From positions 20,205,456-20,269,455 of the forward strand of contig NC_072464.1 in the NCBI RefSeq assembly GCF_027596085.1: a stretch of DNA of 64,000 nucleotides. Reading direction: 5' to 3'. This DNA comes from Anoplopoma fimbria (taxonomy: Eukaryota > Chordata > Actinopteri > Perciformes > Anoplopomatidae). The notes below the pieces were generated by a model. That model worked only from the letters and a program-made list of their open reading frames with translations. It did not search any database and was not told where the DNA came from. Below are positions 10,871 through 40,965 of this stretch, one piece after another; the stretch's first letter is position 1, and each line of letters opens with the position of its first letter. The position numbers were made by a program, and so were the translations under genes.

Positions 10871-13800
10871 TTGGGAATGTGGCTGGAAAAGCAAAATGTC
10901 ACAACATTAAAGCAAAGTTTATACTATTTTTTGCCCATTTGTGCAGCAACACAACTCATGAATATGTGTGTTGGCAAAAAAAGTTTGCCCACACTCAATA
11001 TTCACTCACCTTTTAGCTCTGTTTTTGGTCTCCACCAATTCCTGAGGGAACTGTCTGTGTCTTAAGCTTCCAAATACTACACTATGTTCAGCAGTTAGTC
11101 TCTAACAGTGTCTGTCTTCTGTTTACTGATGAGTGGACTGCAAACATTAAATCTGCTGTAAAAAACTGAACATTGGAGCTAAAAGTAGCTTAAACGTTCA
11201 GTAGAGCTGCAGAGTTGGTGAGAATTCACTGGAAAATATCTCACTCTCACTGTCATAAATAACCAATTTGAGCCAGATGGATGAATGGAGGCATCTGTGT
11301 TGCAGCCCAACATAAATAATTGTTTGTATGTTATTAGCTTTAGACGATGGATTGATCCTTTTGGGTTGTAAAATGACAGATGGGTCTTTATTATAGCATG
11401 TTTTTTCTGGATTTGCATCCATACTCTAGCGGTTCCTCCGTCCAAACAGCATCGACGAGTTTAATCAAGTTCATGTTGAGATGAGGATATTGCCAAAAAC
11501 CTATTCAACTCCCCCCCAAAAGTAGACAAGAGAGCAGTGGTTCAAATGAGTAGATTGTTAGAGACGGAAGAAAATGGTTCCATTAAGCATCTCCAAGGCT
11601 CCGGGGCTGAGTGGTTCATCTGGAAGTTGACCTTTTCTTGGAGCTGCTGATAGCTGCCAGAGTGAATTGACAGCACAATGATAAAAAATGACTTAAATTA
11701 CATTGAGCTCCCCTCCTGGCAGCGGTGTCAAAGCTCTTTGCCAGTTTCAGATGTAGTTAATCTGACATTTGGCCGCTGTTTTCGACAGAAGGAGCCGTCG
11801 CTCTTCAAACAAAGCAGCACAATCATGGTGTCAGAAGACGGCCGGGTTTCATTCTTTCATTGCTTTGTTAAAGTGGTAATAAAATTGTAGAAAATGACAG
11901 ATAAAATGCAAATATGATGAAGACTTTCCGAACACTTGAATGTCAAGTCTGCTAATAATCAATTAGTTTTGACTAAGCTGTTGTTGTTGTTGTGTTAGAA
12001 AAGGAGTTTGATGACATTTCATGCATTCTGCATTGAATATTTTAATGTACAATATGTGGCCAAAAGCCTTGTGTATATTTGGTCTGGATTGTTATTCATA
12101 TTTTGAGCTCCTTAGTTCATATGAAGGTACATCTGCACAATGCTATGTATTTAAGATATAGTGTCTGCAGCTTTCTGTCAACATTTTTTGTTTGTAACAT
12201 TTTATTTCAACATTACAATGTCCCCGTGCACAAAGCCAGCTCCATAAAGAATTGGTTTTCCAAGTATTTCCCGAGTTGTATGCACAAATATGTGAAATAT
12301 CATACTTTCATAGATATGCAGAACCATTTTGTAAACTATTTCAGTGATTCTCAAAGAAAGGCATGGCTCTCTGCAAGGGGTCACTGAAAAGTTTTTAGAT
12401 TCATCAATTAAATTATCATGATAGAAAAAAAAGACAACACAAACATTTTCAGTTCTAAATCTATAATAGTTGATAAATTATGATATAATCCAACAAATCT
12501 TTAACTCTTAGAACATGCAAATATGTTTAATACATGGCTTATATATATTTCTAATTTAGTTCTCTTGCTTTTCTTTCACAGGACTAAGACTATGTGTGTA
12601 AAAAATGAGTTACGTAAAATGATTCCAAGGGACTTATATGAGAGGACTTCTGTATTTTCTCTATCTTGTAAGTCTATGAACAATAGAATATTTAGTTTCT
12701 AATATAATTACATATTTTTTCGCAGGGTTCTAATCATGATTTTAGCAAACAATGCGTTGTCTCCTGTTCCTCTCTCATTTTAAACCGAAAATCGATCACA
12801 GTTCCCTCTCAGTTTAAACGACAGCAACTCAACAGTATGAGGAATATCAAATGGGCACAATTTGGAATCTTGAATAAACCTCGAAACTGCTTGGACCTGG
12901 ACATGAAATACAGAATTCATAAATAACAACATAACCATATTCAACTCGAGCAAAAGGTACATTTATTGCCTCTGATAATGTAGCTGGTGGGGAATAAAAA
13001 GAAAAAGGAAGATGAACATTATGGGTTTCTGGTTAGAGGAAGATGAAATGAAATGTATGTGCTTCTGCATGGCCTCTCTGCATTTCAGGGGAACTTCCTG
13101 CTTCATGCTCGGTCACCACAAAGGGCCAAATATAGAAACAGCATTATGTAAAATGGAAATATATCATTCACTGACATCGAGACTTTAACCTTTATAAAAC
13201 AGTTGGGCATGTGCAACCATTGTATTTTAGGACAGAGAAACATGGATATTATTCTTTCCAATTTTCCATTCTGACTACGAAGTGAAACCTGTGGATATGT
13301 ATAAGGATTAAACAATAATCCACTCATTTACCATACAGAGTCATTTGCAAGTTGAATGTTTAAGATATTTGTTTGAAAACTAAAGCCTTGAGCCAAATGA
13401 GCAGAGGGATAAATCTGAGGGAGGTAACAGCCCGGACATGTTGGACATGACAATGAAAAGTCAACATATTGAATGAGCCGCCCCCGAGTCCCCTCTTTGC
13501 ACAGATTATCCCAGGATTTTGAAGCTGAGTACAGAGCCGTGTGCTGTTCTATGAGCCCTGTCACCCTGGGGGAGCTCATTACCAGCACTCCTGGCTGGGA
13601 TTTGAAGCATGTCGGCCCATACTCTGCTGTATTTAATTCCACTCCTTCTGGTTCTTTTTTTCTCCTCCATTAATCTGTGTATTTAATTAAAGTCTGCTTG
13701 CTTTGACGGCGCAGAGAGCGAGAGGCAGAAAGAGGACAGAGAGGAATGGGAGGAGAAAATGAGCCTCAAAAGTTACAGATGGTTTTTATGTAGAAATCCT

Positions 13801-14314
13801 CTTAATTATCTAAGTGAAGGAGCAGGTCTTCACCTGTATATATCTTTTTTTTCTTCATCTGTCAAGACACTAATAAGATGTCCAGGATGTGGTGCAAACA
13901 AAACAAGTTTTAGGTGTGGTGATTTAACCAATTTACGATATTTTAGGATAAAAACATCAGACTTTCACCCAGTAGACCTCTGTTTGTGTCCCGTGTGAAA
14001 CCAGATGTTAGTGTGGATTTATTTATCGCTTAAATATGCCACAATTTCCTACAACACAATGTATAGATCACTTATGACCTACAAGAAGTGTGTGGTGGTG
14101 TCTGCGTCTGCAGAGAACCTGACCTCTGACCTTTGTGAGATGTGGTTGTGTTTATATGTGCCTTAGAAAACAACCTCCATGAAACAATCAGAAAATAACA
14201 TTTTATTCTTCTGATTTATAGCTGATTCATTTTAGATTTTTCTAGCAGAAACTAACATGCATTGTGGGACATATGTAAGGGAATGCACAAAAAAAATGAC
14301 GGTACATTTCTTGG

Positions 14315-14560
14315 GGCCTGTTGGATTGATTGTCATGATATTTTGTACAGACATTCATCCCCAGAGGATGAACTCAAATACTTCTACACATTGTTACTCT
14401 AGATTATATAAGTATAAGTGTAGCCCTCCAAGAGCTGTTGCTATTGGGTTTACTACCGTTAACTTTTCATCCAGCACTACCAATCCCACACACTGTTAGC
14501 TTGTTGAACTAACATTTAGATTCTTGGTATGTTAACATGCTAAAGTTGCTTTCATTCCAA
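14315..14560 (-). repeat. Dispersed teleost repeat fragment, reverse orientation
   Basis: Carries the reverse complement of the family's core: TGTACAGACATTCATCC then CAGAGGATGAACTC, followed by TATGTTAACATGCTAAAG, which often continues this repeat. Confidence 0.55.
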
Positions 14561-15984
14561 ACAGGAAAGCCTCTTGTTATAGTGCATTCCAGTAACAAAC
14601 ATCCAGTCCCAGAGCTTGAAACATCTTTTTGAGCCAGCCAACACTTTCTGTGTAAAAGTATCACAAGGATGCTATTTGTTGTATTTGCTTTTGTTTTTAA
14701 TCTAGCAAGAACCTGATTATTTCTACCACCTGGAGAGCTCTGCTGCTGGTTAATATAATCCTAAACTCAGCTTCAATTTGAAATATTAGACTATTTTCTG
14801 AAGCTGCAGCAGTTCTCAGATCTCTTAAACATAAGAAATGTGAAATGATGAGGGCAGCATGAAGATAAATGCACATGCTGCTGGAGGTCATCAAGACTTC
14901 TCTGATGCAGAATCCTCGTTTTCTCTTATCTTTCTCCTTCAGTTTTTTCTTGCCTCTCTTTTTTAACCTTACTCTGTCTGCATCCCGAGGCCGGCCTGTC
15001 TTCCCCTCCTGCACCATCCCTTTTACCTTCCACTTAATATTTTATCAGATGGTGTATTGTCAGGTTGTTTTCCATAAACAGAACGCTGATAGCACACAAA
15101 ACATGGCAGCCTGTCTTTCCCGTTTCAGATAAGGAGACCTCCAAACAGTGATGTTTTTGGTTGCTATGGGCCTTTTACAGGGTAACCATCACAACAGATT
15201 GCAGCCAAAAACAGGTACAATCCAATCTCAGAAATCATTGGTTATCGGTTCGATGGCGATTTAGCCTCTGGGGGCAACAATCAGTATTTTGGGGGGTTGC
15301 GGTGTAGCCAGCGGATATCCGGATAACAAATATCATGGTTTTCAGTTCAATTAGCGACATGAGACACAAGAATGGAGTTGGAGTTGAGAGATGACCTGCT
15401 TAATATGCAAATATCTGTTTAAAGAGATCAATAAAAAGCTAAATTGCCATCCGATGTTAGTCGATGGGTTCCGAGTAAGCATTTCTGCCAATGAATTCTG
15501 CAAAAATTTGCTCTCCAAACACGTATGCAACCAAAGCTTGCTCAAACGTGACAGGTCAATACTAATAACCAAAATCTTGTCCAGTTGGCTACGGATTCTC
15601 CATTCTGTTTATAGAGATAAATTACAACCTAACAAATATAGGGTCCAAATATTTACATTTTTATTAAGTCTTCTCCACAAAAGTATGCAGTCACAAAAAA
15701 GGTTTTCAAACTCACCACATGATACAGTATGCAGCACTGAGACAAAACCTAACCAGAAGCTTTGACAGACAGTGTCGTCACAACAGTGGTCTGAACATTG
15801 TACAAGGACATCTGTGTGTGGAGCTGTATTCATTTTTGGCAAGCTTTGGTAACAATAACTTCCAAGGGGACAAAAGAAATACAGCAATGAGACAAAGAGT
15901 TGAGAAATGAGTGGCTACAGTTTCATTGTTATATGGGAGCTCAGGCTGAATTTTAATCTAAAAAAACAATCAATATGTTGTTCT

Positions 15985-16981
15985 TTTATTGAAAAAAAAC
16001 TCAACTCACAGTCTACTTGCTCACTTGAGCAAACTGAATCTGCTGATGAAGACCATGAGATGAGGTCAGAAGCACCAGAGGAAGTGAGTAAGTGGACTTC
16101 GAGATGAGTTTGTTTGGACAATGGATGTTTCCAAAGTCGAGGATGAACTGTCAAGCTTCATACAAAAACTGTTTAGTCAGAAAACAGTTAAGAATATCCA
16201 TTGTAATTTTCCAATTACGTACAGTTAATTAATTAAATGAACAGCTAATACTCACATCTGAGAAGTTAGAACCAGAAAATGCTTTAAATGCTATCAATAT
16301 ATAGACTGTTAAACCATTCAATTAGTTGACTTAATGTTTAGGCAGTAGTGGAGAGCTTGATTCAAAATTGGTGTGCAAGATTAATAAATTATTCTGCCTG
16401 TCAGTTTTTTGCAACTGACAGACAAATATTTTGATCTCTGAAATGAGCAGGACCACAGAGAGAGAGAACGTGAAGTAGAGAAAAAAAAGTGACAAAATAA
16501 ATAGAACAGATTTGACACGTGACAAGGCTACGGTAACAAGGATACGATATCTAAAAGTGTCTTTTTTTTCTTGAAAAGTGACTTTTTCTTGGCATTCAAT
16601 CCACAGTTCTTAACCAAAGGGTTAAAAGTGTTGCTTTAAAAAAATGCTGTGCCATAATAAGAGTACAAAAATACATAACTATGCAAGACAGGAACTATTA
16701 AAAGAGTCTTTGTGAATACTGCAAGCTCCATACAGCACTTTGTTGATTGGCCGGCAGCAGAGACGTGGGAGGTGGGGGGGGTCTGACGACGTTCCCTTGG
16801 GCACGAGGAGCTGAAGGCAGCGCCGCAGTAACAAAACAACAAACGACAGCAGTAGTGGCATTCAGAGTGAGCGAGACAGCTGATATGCAACGTTTCAAAC
16901 TGTGTAACTTTTACGAGGTGAGCTGGTGCGAGGGGCAAACACCGGCAGGATTAACGTGATGGAGTCATGAAGGGTGAGAGT
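15985..16981 (-). other. sh3bp4: sh3bp4 3' UTR, probable extent to a poly(A) signal
   Basis: From the stop codon, the first canonical AATAAA on the minus strand is at 15990-15985, about 1 kb downstream. It is followed by a T-rich stretch. The length is plausible for this gene, but a longer form is possible: another AATAAA lies near 15663-15658. The UTR contains no recognisable repeat family. Confidence 0.4.
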
Positions 16982-32982
<16,001 letters not shown>

Positions 32983-33076
32983 GTTCGGAGCTGTCACTGA
33001 GCACCAACCGGTGTGTTCAGGCTACTCTAATGTATTGATATATTTGGTAGTGGATGTCAACAGCCTCCCATGATCT
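32983..33076 (-). other. sh3bp4: sh3bp4 5' UTR part of the start-codon exon, with acceptor
   Basis: Upstream of the ATG the minus strand runs 94 nt to a strong acceptor (long T-rich tract, then CTGTGTCTTTCAG, AG at 33078-33077). This shows that at least one non-coding exon lies further upstream (higher coordinates). It contains a short upstream ORF, ATGGGAGGCTGTTGA, at 33071-33057. Confidence 0.75.
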
Positions 33077-34075
33077 CTGAAAGACACAGAAAAAATGGAT
33101 TATGTAACATAAATAAGGAATATCGACCTTTTAAGTGTTTCATTGCTTGTTATTTATCATTTCAAAAAACTGTTTTCCGTGTGAAACATTCAGACTGTCC
33201 ATCCTCTCGTCTTTTGAAATTTGTCTTGTTGATGTTGATCATGCTCATCACACTGCAGCTGATATTTTCAATCCACTTTTAATTCATGTTCAATGTTTTT
33301 CTGTTTTCTGCTCATGAGCTTTCAGTATGCTACAAATTAACATAAACTAAGCAGTAAAAGCCAGTACAAAGTGGATGTGCATAAACATGTGAGTGATTAA
33401 AGTCTTCTAAATAACTTTGATCCTCCAGCCTCCTCTCGGGAGTTTGAATCTCCATTTACTGAAACGGAGTTAGAAAATCAATAGAAATAGAATCACAAAT
33501 TATTTCCCTGCAGACGTCTGATAAATGTTCATATATCAGATTATTCATTTATTTCAGCTCTTACTGATTTTTATGATCATTAACACGTTGATACTGAGTG
33601 CAAATTAATATTTCAAAGTCTTCAATTAATTTCAGTTTTCAAAACTTATATCTGCCAGATATGATAAAAACATGTAACTGCTTACACTTATCAGTAGCAA
33701 AACAAATATTAAACTACATAATATTTTCTTTGTACAGGGTTTTACTCCCTTCTGGCATTTTGTCAACAGGATTATACACCATTTTATTCAATAAGGAGTT
33801 CTTAATGAAGTTAAAAACACACTAAGTTCATAGTGTATTTAAAGGACATATTTGTACCAGTGACTCCCTTCACTTAACTGTCTACGAAGCATTCCTCGTT
33901 TATGGAGCAGTTTATTCTCGGAGAGAGGAGATTTAATGAAAGTCGATGCTGCAACTCAATAGAACAAATTCACGAGCCAAAGTTGAACTCGATGCAGAAA
34001 AATATGCACAGATTTGCAGTATCACTGTTTTAAATAGTGATGTGAAAATTTTGGCTGCTCTAGATGCCATTGTTA

Positions 34076-34112
34076 TAAAATGTGCAATGTCTGTGGGACA
34101 TTGCACATTTTA
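34076..34112. repeat. Perfect 16-bp hairpin with 5-base loop
   Basis: AAAATGTGCAATGTC (34077-34091) pairs exactly with GACATTGCACATTTT (34097-34111), plus one outer T-A pair. It is too short for a typical microRNA precursor and has no T-run terminator logic in a vertebrate. Confidence 0.85.
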
Positions 34113-36982
34113 AGGCTGCTATTTTATTTGCAATTCCTGTCATCATAGAAACATCAGAATAATTCTGTTGTTCAGTTAGCACACACAGATAGAAGTAGCA
34201 ATTTCTGGAGATTGCATAGGGAGAAATTAAACCCCGAAGAGGACCGAAGAGGGGGAATGTAAACACAGACTTCAAACTTCCATGCCAGATGTTTTGTGTC
34301 ATCCCTAACATTGTGTCTGCTTTTTCAGTCTCTCCAAGTTTGAGGTGAAATTCCTATTTTTAAATTGCATTATAGATAAATATATAAAAAACACTTTTAA
34401 AAATGTAAACACGATAAATTAATGAAAAGAATAAAGGGTTGCAAACAGCAGATGTGGGTCAGTAGAACATGTGGTTTGAGAGACACCAGGCTTTTCATTT
34501 CAATCCATAATTCATAGGCGTGTCAGCTCGGGGACGACAGAGAGGACGAGGCTGGTGAGCTTACTACTGACACACTTCCACAGCACGAGACTACAAACGG
34601 GAAGAGTTCTGCCAAACTGTGTCAACAAGGGCCACCGCTGCTCCAATCAAATAAGATGATTTTATATTTTGATATAACACAATATCTTGGTGTTAATATT
34701 CTTGGTGAGTCTGTAAAAACCTGCCGTGAAGTCACCAACATTACATTTACAAACATCTGTCAGTGGAGAGTTTCATGTCTTGACTTGACAATTAGAGAAA
34801 AGGTTAAAGGGATAATCCAAACTGTTGTTTTGCCAGTTCATAACACACTAATGTCATTTATATTTGTTCATCATTTACCGCCTCCTCAAACACTCTGGGT
34901 ATCGAGTGTGAGGCAAAAAAAAAAGCCTTTATCACAGCAAACATTTTGACTTGTCATATTAGGAGAAGCACAGGTGTTACGATTCTAATCACATTAACAA
35001 TGGCTCCGTTGTATTCAAATGAGTGAGGTGACAGCGAGCCAGCGTGAACAACACCAGGACCGTGAAACTGAAGCAGAAAATTAGAATTCAATCATCGTTA
35101 ATTCTATTATTTACACCTGTGTTTTTTCTACCGTGACATGTCAAAATGTCTCGGGTGAAAGAGTCCTTTTGTATTGTGATAGGATCTTATCGTGTTGTCT
35201 TTTCACAATGTTCTATTGTTCAAATGTATTAATCTGAGCGTGTTGGAGTAAAAACGCCTTTCTAAGGACGGTGATGTCGGTCTGTTCCCAACAATTGAAA
35301 ATTTGTTACATTGTCAGTTACATTGAGAGACTCAGAGTCACCAGTCAGGCCGAATATTCCTCCTTCTTTCCAGATAGTTTTGTAGTTCGGTGATTTTGAG
35401 AGCGTTTTTTTCAAAGATGATATCCTGTCATGCTGTTCTCCTGTTATCTTTGTGTCCAATGTCACAGCTTAAAAGTCAATGATTCAACCGACAAAAATGA
35501 GATTTGACTCTGGGGTTTTTCCCCCACTGTCAATGACGCTTTAACCTTAGTTCTACTCCCAAACAGACCGGTTAAAGGACATCTGCAGACATCACAAAAG
35601 CGTAGGAGTTCTGTTTATTGACTATTTGCAAATCGCTTTCCACATATGCACAGAAGATCGCTACGCTTCCACAAGTTTAGGCAGGTCAGCACAGCGCCTT
35701 TGAGTACAATCTTGGATGATGAAATTGACATCACGCAGAAAGTATAATTTATTCGGCTTTAGGGGGCAGCAATAAAATATATTTGATATATGATATACAT
35801 TTATTGGGGGGGGGGAAGTCTTAAATAAATGCTCACTGAACCAGTTTGTTCCAGCAGTCTAAGAGATTACATTTTTCTGTTGCAGTCACACCACAGTTAG
35901 GTATTACTGCTGTTTCTGCTGCTACATATGAAACATTTACACAAACGCTGGCTGAGATACAAACAAGCCATCAGGCTGCTTCTCGGCTTTGTGTTCTGCT
36001 TTTAATAGATTGTGTTCAGCAGCAAAACAAGAAGTCACCGTGTAACAACTTCCCACTGACATTTAGGACTTCAGAGGAAGCAATCTGCTCTGCTTTAAAA
36101 AACGTTAAAAAGCCCATTCGCTAATGCTGAATTATCATTTTGATATTTAAAAACCTGCAGTGTCAGCTACTACATAAACTTTATAGCTAAATCACAGCCT
36201 GCTGCATCAACCGACACATGTACAGTGCACAAGTCTTTTTGGACTGGACACAAGATACTGATCTAAACTTACTCTTACTTTTTTGTTCTTTTGGGGTTCA
36301 GCCATGTCGGATTCAGGAAATGCTCCTAACTTCAGATAACTTTGTAAATGAGCAGGATAAATATGGTGAATGCCACATGTGTGTAAATGAAGGTGTGTTC
36401 ATGACAATTGTAAATTAGCATAATTAACACCTAAATAATACCATATAATGCTATGTGTCCTGCCACACTTCCAGAGATCAATGAAGGAAAGTCTTTCATT
36501 TTTGAACAGTGTCAGCAGCAGAATTAGCTGATATGCTAAAACCAAACGATGTGGGAAAGGAGTGTCACCTAAGGGTTGTACTGTATTGAAATAAAGAAGA
36601 AATGGTTCAATTCCAAAAATGTCATACCTCAGCAAGGCAATTGAAGATATTAAATAAATGAAGATGCTTATTATATTACCCATAATTCAAATTGCAGAGT
36701 CAAACAGGATAATGTCAACATCATTGAGATGAAGTGCAGTTAATATAGGGTTTTCTTTGCTTAATAAATTCCTTATATTCCTTAATCAATCACTATGATT
36801 CAACCAATTATTTTGGCACCATTAAATCACAACTCACATTTTATTTCTTGAAAGTGACAGTGGTCTAAGTGGAATAATCCACTCTGACACACACCATAAT
36901 GAAAAATAGGCAAGTTATTTCTCCATTACTGCACCTTTTGATGTGGATTTAATATTATATTATAGATTTTAAGTATTTTGTA

Positions 36983-37209
36983 CAGTACCAGTCAAAAGTT
37001 TGGACACACCTTCTCATTCAACTACTTTGAAGAATATAAAATATAAAACATATTCTGGTTTGTTGAGCATTTGTTTGTTTACCACATAATTCCATATGTG
37101 TTCCTTCATAGTTTGGATGTCTTCAATATTAATCTACAATGTAGTAAAAAATAAAAATAAAAATAAAGAAAAACCATTGAATGAGAAGGTGTGTCCAAAC
37201 GTTTGACTG
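36983..37209. mobile_element. Complete Tc1/mariner-type MITE, 227 bp
   Basis: Left end CAGTACCAGTCAAAAGTTTG and right end (reverse complement) CAGTCAAACGTTTGGACACA share the GTTTGGACACACCTTCTCAT block. TA target duplications at 36981-36982 and 37210-37211. The interior matches 1-183 closely, with small indels in an AAATAA run. No transposase; would need one supplied in trans. Confidence 0.9.
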
Positions 37210-40200
37210 TATACAAGTAACAAGACAGGCCTCTCCGTCTTATACATGAACCCTTTAGTTGTTCCAAAGTGCAGAACACAAAAACATTTGGTGCTCCATG
37301 TTCTATCTGTTATGCTCTTAGCTGTTGGAACGGCTCAGTGTTGACAGCTTTATACATAAATGTAAAACCTACCATTTAGCCTGGCTTTTGCTATGAATTT
37401 TGTATGGCTCTTATAAGATTTTTATGTTTTACTCCTGGCTTTTATCTTTTGAATAGTTTTTTTATTGTTTTATTTGGACTGTCATTTATATTTCTTCTAT
37501 TCTGAAAGTTTTTCACTTTTCAAAGCACTTTGAGCTGCACTAGCCCCTACAAAAAAGGTACTGCTAGTTTGATCCAGCAGTGTAATCTGATATCTGCAGC
37601 TTTGATCCAAAGACACCAATGTTACATTCCACAATCCACGCTGGTCAGAGCCTGATGGGAAAATCTTTGACTCTGTTAATTCCATCCAAATGTTAGCATG
37701 CTCTGCTTCCTCAGCGGCATGACGTCTGGATCTCATCTCTTTGAAGCGGGGGGAGGTGTGAGAGAGAGAGAGGGGGGGTGGTGAGGTCAGGTTAGAGGTA
37801 AACACTGGGTGGTCTGCAGCAGAAGCAGCTATCCAAACCTCACCCTGAACATACTGCACTGTTTAGCTCCCACCACAGGACAATGGTGGGTGGAGGCTGT
37901 TGGCATGTAAATCTGAGGAAGCACAACAAGAGAAACTCTGTCATGCAAATCAGCACATGTTGCCTGGTAATAAGGCGCTCGGAGAGGGGCCATAACGAGG
38001 CTCAGCCAGCTTCTCTGCTAACGGCATGTCAAAAAGAAACCTCCCTCCGGACTTCTCTCGTAACATTTCTGCAGAGTTTTAACGGCTCGGCCTTTCACAG
38101 AGACTTTCATTATGTGTGGTGTTAACAGCTAACACTGTTTCATGGGTCTCATCGGGGGGTTTGAGTCAAGATGGAAAAGTCCTTGGCTATAATCCCGGTA
38201 CTTTTTCCTCAGAACCTCAACAACGTACAAACAAGATCTAATTGTTTACATTGCTGATGTAAGAGTGGGAGGCTTTTGAGGATGTTTGGGTGAACCCTTA
38301 CATTGAGAGGCTGAAAAAAAGTCATTAGAAATCATTACAGAAATTCCATCTGTATTTTCATATCTGTTATATAAGTTTATTTGTACAGGCCCCGGAGCCT
38401 TATTCATGGAGACCGCTCAACTTCTCTGACTCTTTGAGGTCACTGGGTTCACCAAACCAAAGAAAAAACTACTGCAGATGGATGAACATTGGCGTGCAGT
38501 GCTCATAAATGGAGCACTGTGTAAAGACTGTAAAGATATTAGCGTGACGATCATACTGAGTTGACATTTAGTTCAATTTCACTCCTGGGCAGCTATTAAT
38601 ACTTTAGTAATCGCCTCTTCTACCGATTATTTCTTCAATCAACTGATTATTCTGAGAACAAATAAATACTCTCAAAGTATACAAACAAACTTAAAATAAG
38701 GCATAAATTGTAGTAATACTAATACATAAACATTGCATTTAAGTCGTGCAAATTAACTTTCAGAACTAAGAGTTTTGACCTAATTACAGCTCAGGCATAA
38801 CATAAGTCTTTACCGTCTTCTTGGATGGCTTTGTGGCAATTTGTGGCAAAACTTAGCTACTTTAGTGACAAAATAACTAGCCATCATTTTGATTTACGTT
38901 GATAACTAGCCATTATTTTATTTTATATTATGACTTGTTTAAATATATGAAGGCTTTTAGCTTTTAGTATTTTTCGATTCTGATGAAATGGTGCAGCTGT
39001 AAAAAATAATCTTGGTTTTCAATATTTCACTGAGTGTAAACATCGTATGAAAACAAGATCGGCAAGATGATAAAGAATGTGATTCTTCAAAAAGAATATC
39101 AGTTCAGGTTTTAGTACAGGCAGATGTTTTTGAATTATTTAGTTTCATCTAAAGGTAAATTTCACGACTCTTCATATTTCTAAGACCATGATCCTAAAAA
39201 TGACTAGATTAATGCTTAAACTACTGTTTGCACTTCAAACCAACCAGATAACCCACATCTTAAGATCAGAAGATAATGTGGTCATATCTGTTGTATTCGT
39301 GTCCTTCTCTGCAGTAGTTTAACTGAACAGATCCTCAGTCAGCCCTGTTGAAGCTCAGACGCCTCAGGCTGCCTGCTGGTCTGTCCTTCAGAGCGTCCGC
39401 AGTAGAAAGAGGAGGAGGAGGAAGGGCTCTGTTGTGTTAGCTGCTGCCTCACACTGATAGGACTCTCCCAAAGCAAACCAAAGCTATGAATATGAAATTA
39501 CAATCACGTCTGCCCTTCTCCAACCTCTGCTCTCAGTTCCCCGTCTGGGCAGTGAGGTGGTCATTGTCGGGCGGGCATCAGGAGTGGCGGCGCGTTGACC
39601 CCGCTGAGGCAAAGTAAGCCGATTTCTACACTTCACTTCACAGCAGCGACCGTGGGAGATCAGCCCGTCTCAGCCTTTTCCTTCACAGTCCCCATGGAGG
39701 AAGTGCTCTATGAAGCCGTCAACCATCCCACTCCTTTTATTCAGCAGCTCACTTCCTGTGGGGCTGGATGTTCCCCGAGGAAAAGAAAAGGCCTGTTGCC
39801 AAGTGATTTTTTATTGGGGATTCATAGGGAAAAACACAAAGCGTCTTTGATCAGCTGATCGGGCACAGCGAGGGCTCACTTTCTTCTGAGAAAACAGATG
39901 GAAAGTTTAGAAGATATGAGTGCCCCCTACGGCTCTTGGTTATGAATAGAATCGTTTACTTTTTATGCGTTACATGTGTCGGTTAAGCTGGTAACAGATC
40001 TGAAGATGATTAAAACCTACAAACACCAGATCCCAAACACAACTACTTGTTTTGTACCAACATGCACTAAATGTTTTTAGTCCTGACTGTCATAAAGTAG
40101 CAGAACAGAGTAAATACTAAGGACAACACACGAGCTACAGGTAAACTATGGTTACAGTTTTGCAACTAATGCTGTTTTCACACTATGAGCAACAAAGCAT

Positions 40201-40950
40201 CAGGCCACAAGTCATATTCAATGGAAGCCGTAGACATGAAGCTACAAACTGATGCTCAACATCTGTTGCTGCATGACGGGCGTGATGTACTACTTTTTCA
40301 GTGGTCCGATGAGGCGGTAGACCCTGTTCCATTCCGTCTAAAATAAAAAGGCCGTTAGCTATTTCCCAGTGCCATTTAACATCACATTACGTCAACGAGA
40401 ACTTGAGCAACTCTAAAAGGGCAACTCGCCAATGATGGAGATGGCCATGCTAGGCTACATTGCTCCTGTTGCTTGGAGTGTGAATGTAGCATGAGGAACC
40501 CCCAAAATCCTGCAGGAGCATGAAAATGCTCTTGTACCAAACCAGAATCTCATATCAGGTTCCTGTTTTGACGACGTTTGGATTGTGACTTTAAACAGGA
40601 GCTGCCTTCCTGTTTACTCATCATGTTCAGTTTATGTTGTCGCTTACATTAATAGGACAATATATTCTGTGTGTATCTGTAAAGGGGAAGCGACTGCAGA
40701 GGAATAAACATTAATGAGGCCCCGGGGCTATAAAGCTGGTCACTGTACAAGGTTAAAGACACATCAATGTTCACGGCAGTAAAGAAGCATCCTGATGCAC
40801 CACCGACCCCCTCCGTATCACCCCTCAGCACAGGCCCAGCCTCTGCTGTGAGTTTAAGGATGACTGCTCCTGAGCAGGAAGTGGCTGAGGAGGAAATGCC
40901 TTTGTGATGAGAGGAGGCCAAATCCCTGACTATCCCCGCCTGCACCACCA

Positions 40951-40965
40951 CCCCCCCCCCCCCCC
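40951..40965. repeat. Poly(C) tract
   Basis: 15 C in a row. Shorter G-runs are at about 7615, 35806 and 45288. Confidence 0.95.

Larger units (their letters stand above)
1..15984. other. Intergenic region downstream of sh3bp4
   Basis: No coding exon supported. Besides the repeats listed, blocks at 2.0-3.2, 3.6-4.7, 5.0-6.0, 6.7-7.9, 8.9-10.2 and 10.9-14.3 kb are unique AT-rich DNA; 11640-11850 and 13480-13720 look CNE-like (balanced composition, TGACAG or TTAATTAA words). A 39-nt microexon-like unit is at 3219-3257. Confidence 0.6.

Noticed and set aside
34076..34112. Hairpin as a microRNA precursor or terminator
   Set aside because: The stem is too short for a metazoan pre-miRNA, and intrinsic terminators do not apply to a vertebrate gene.
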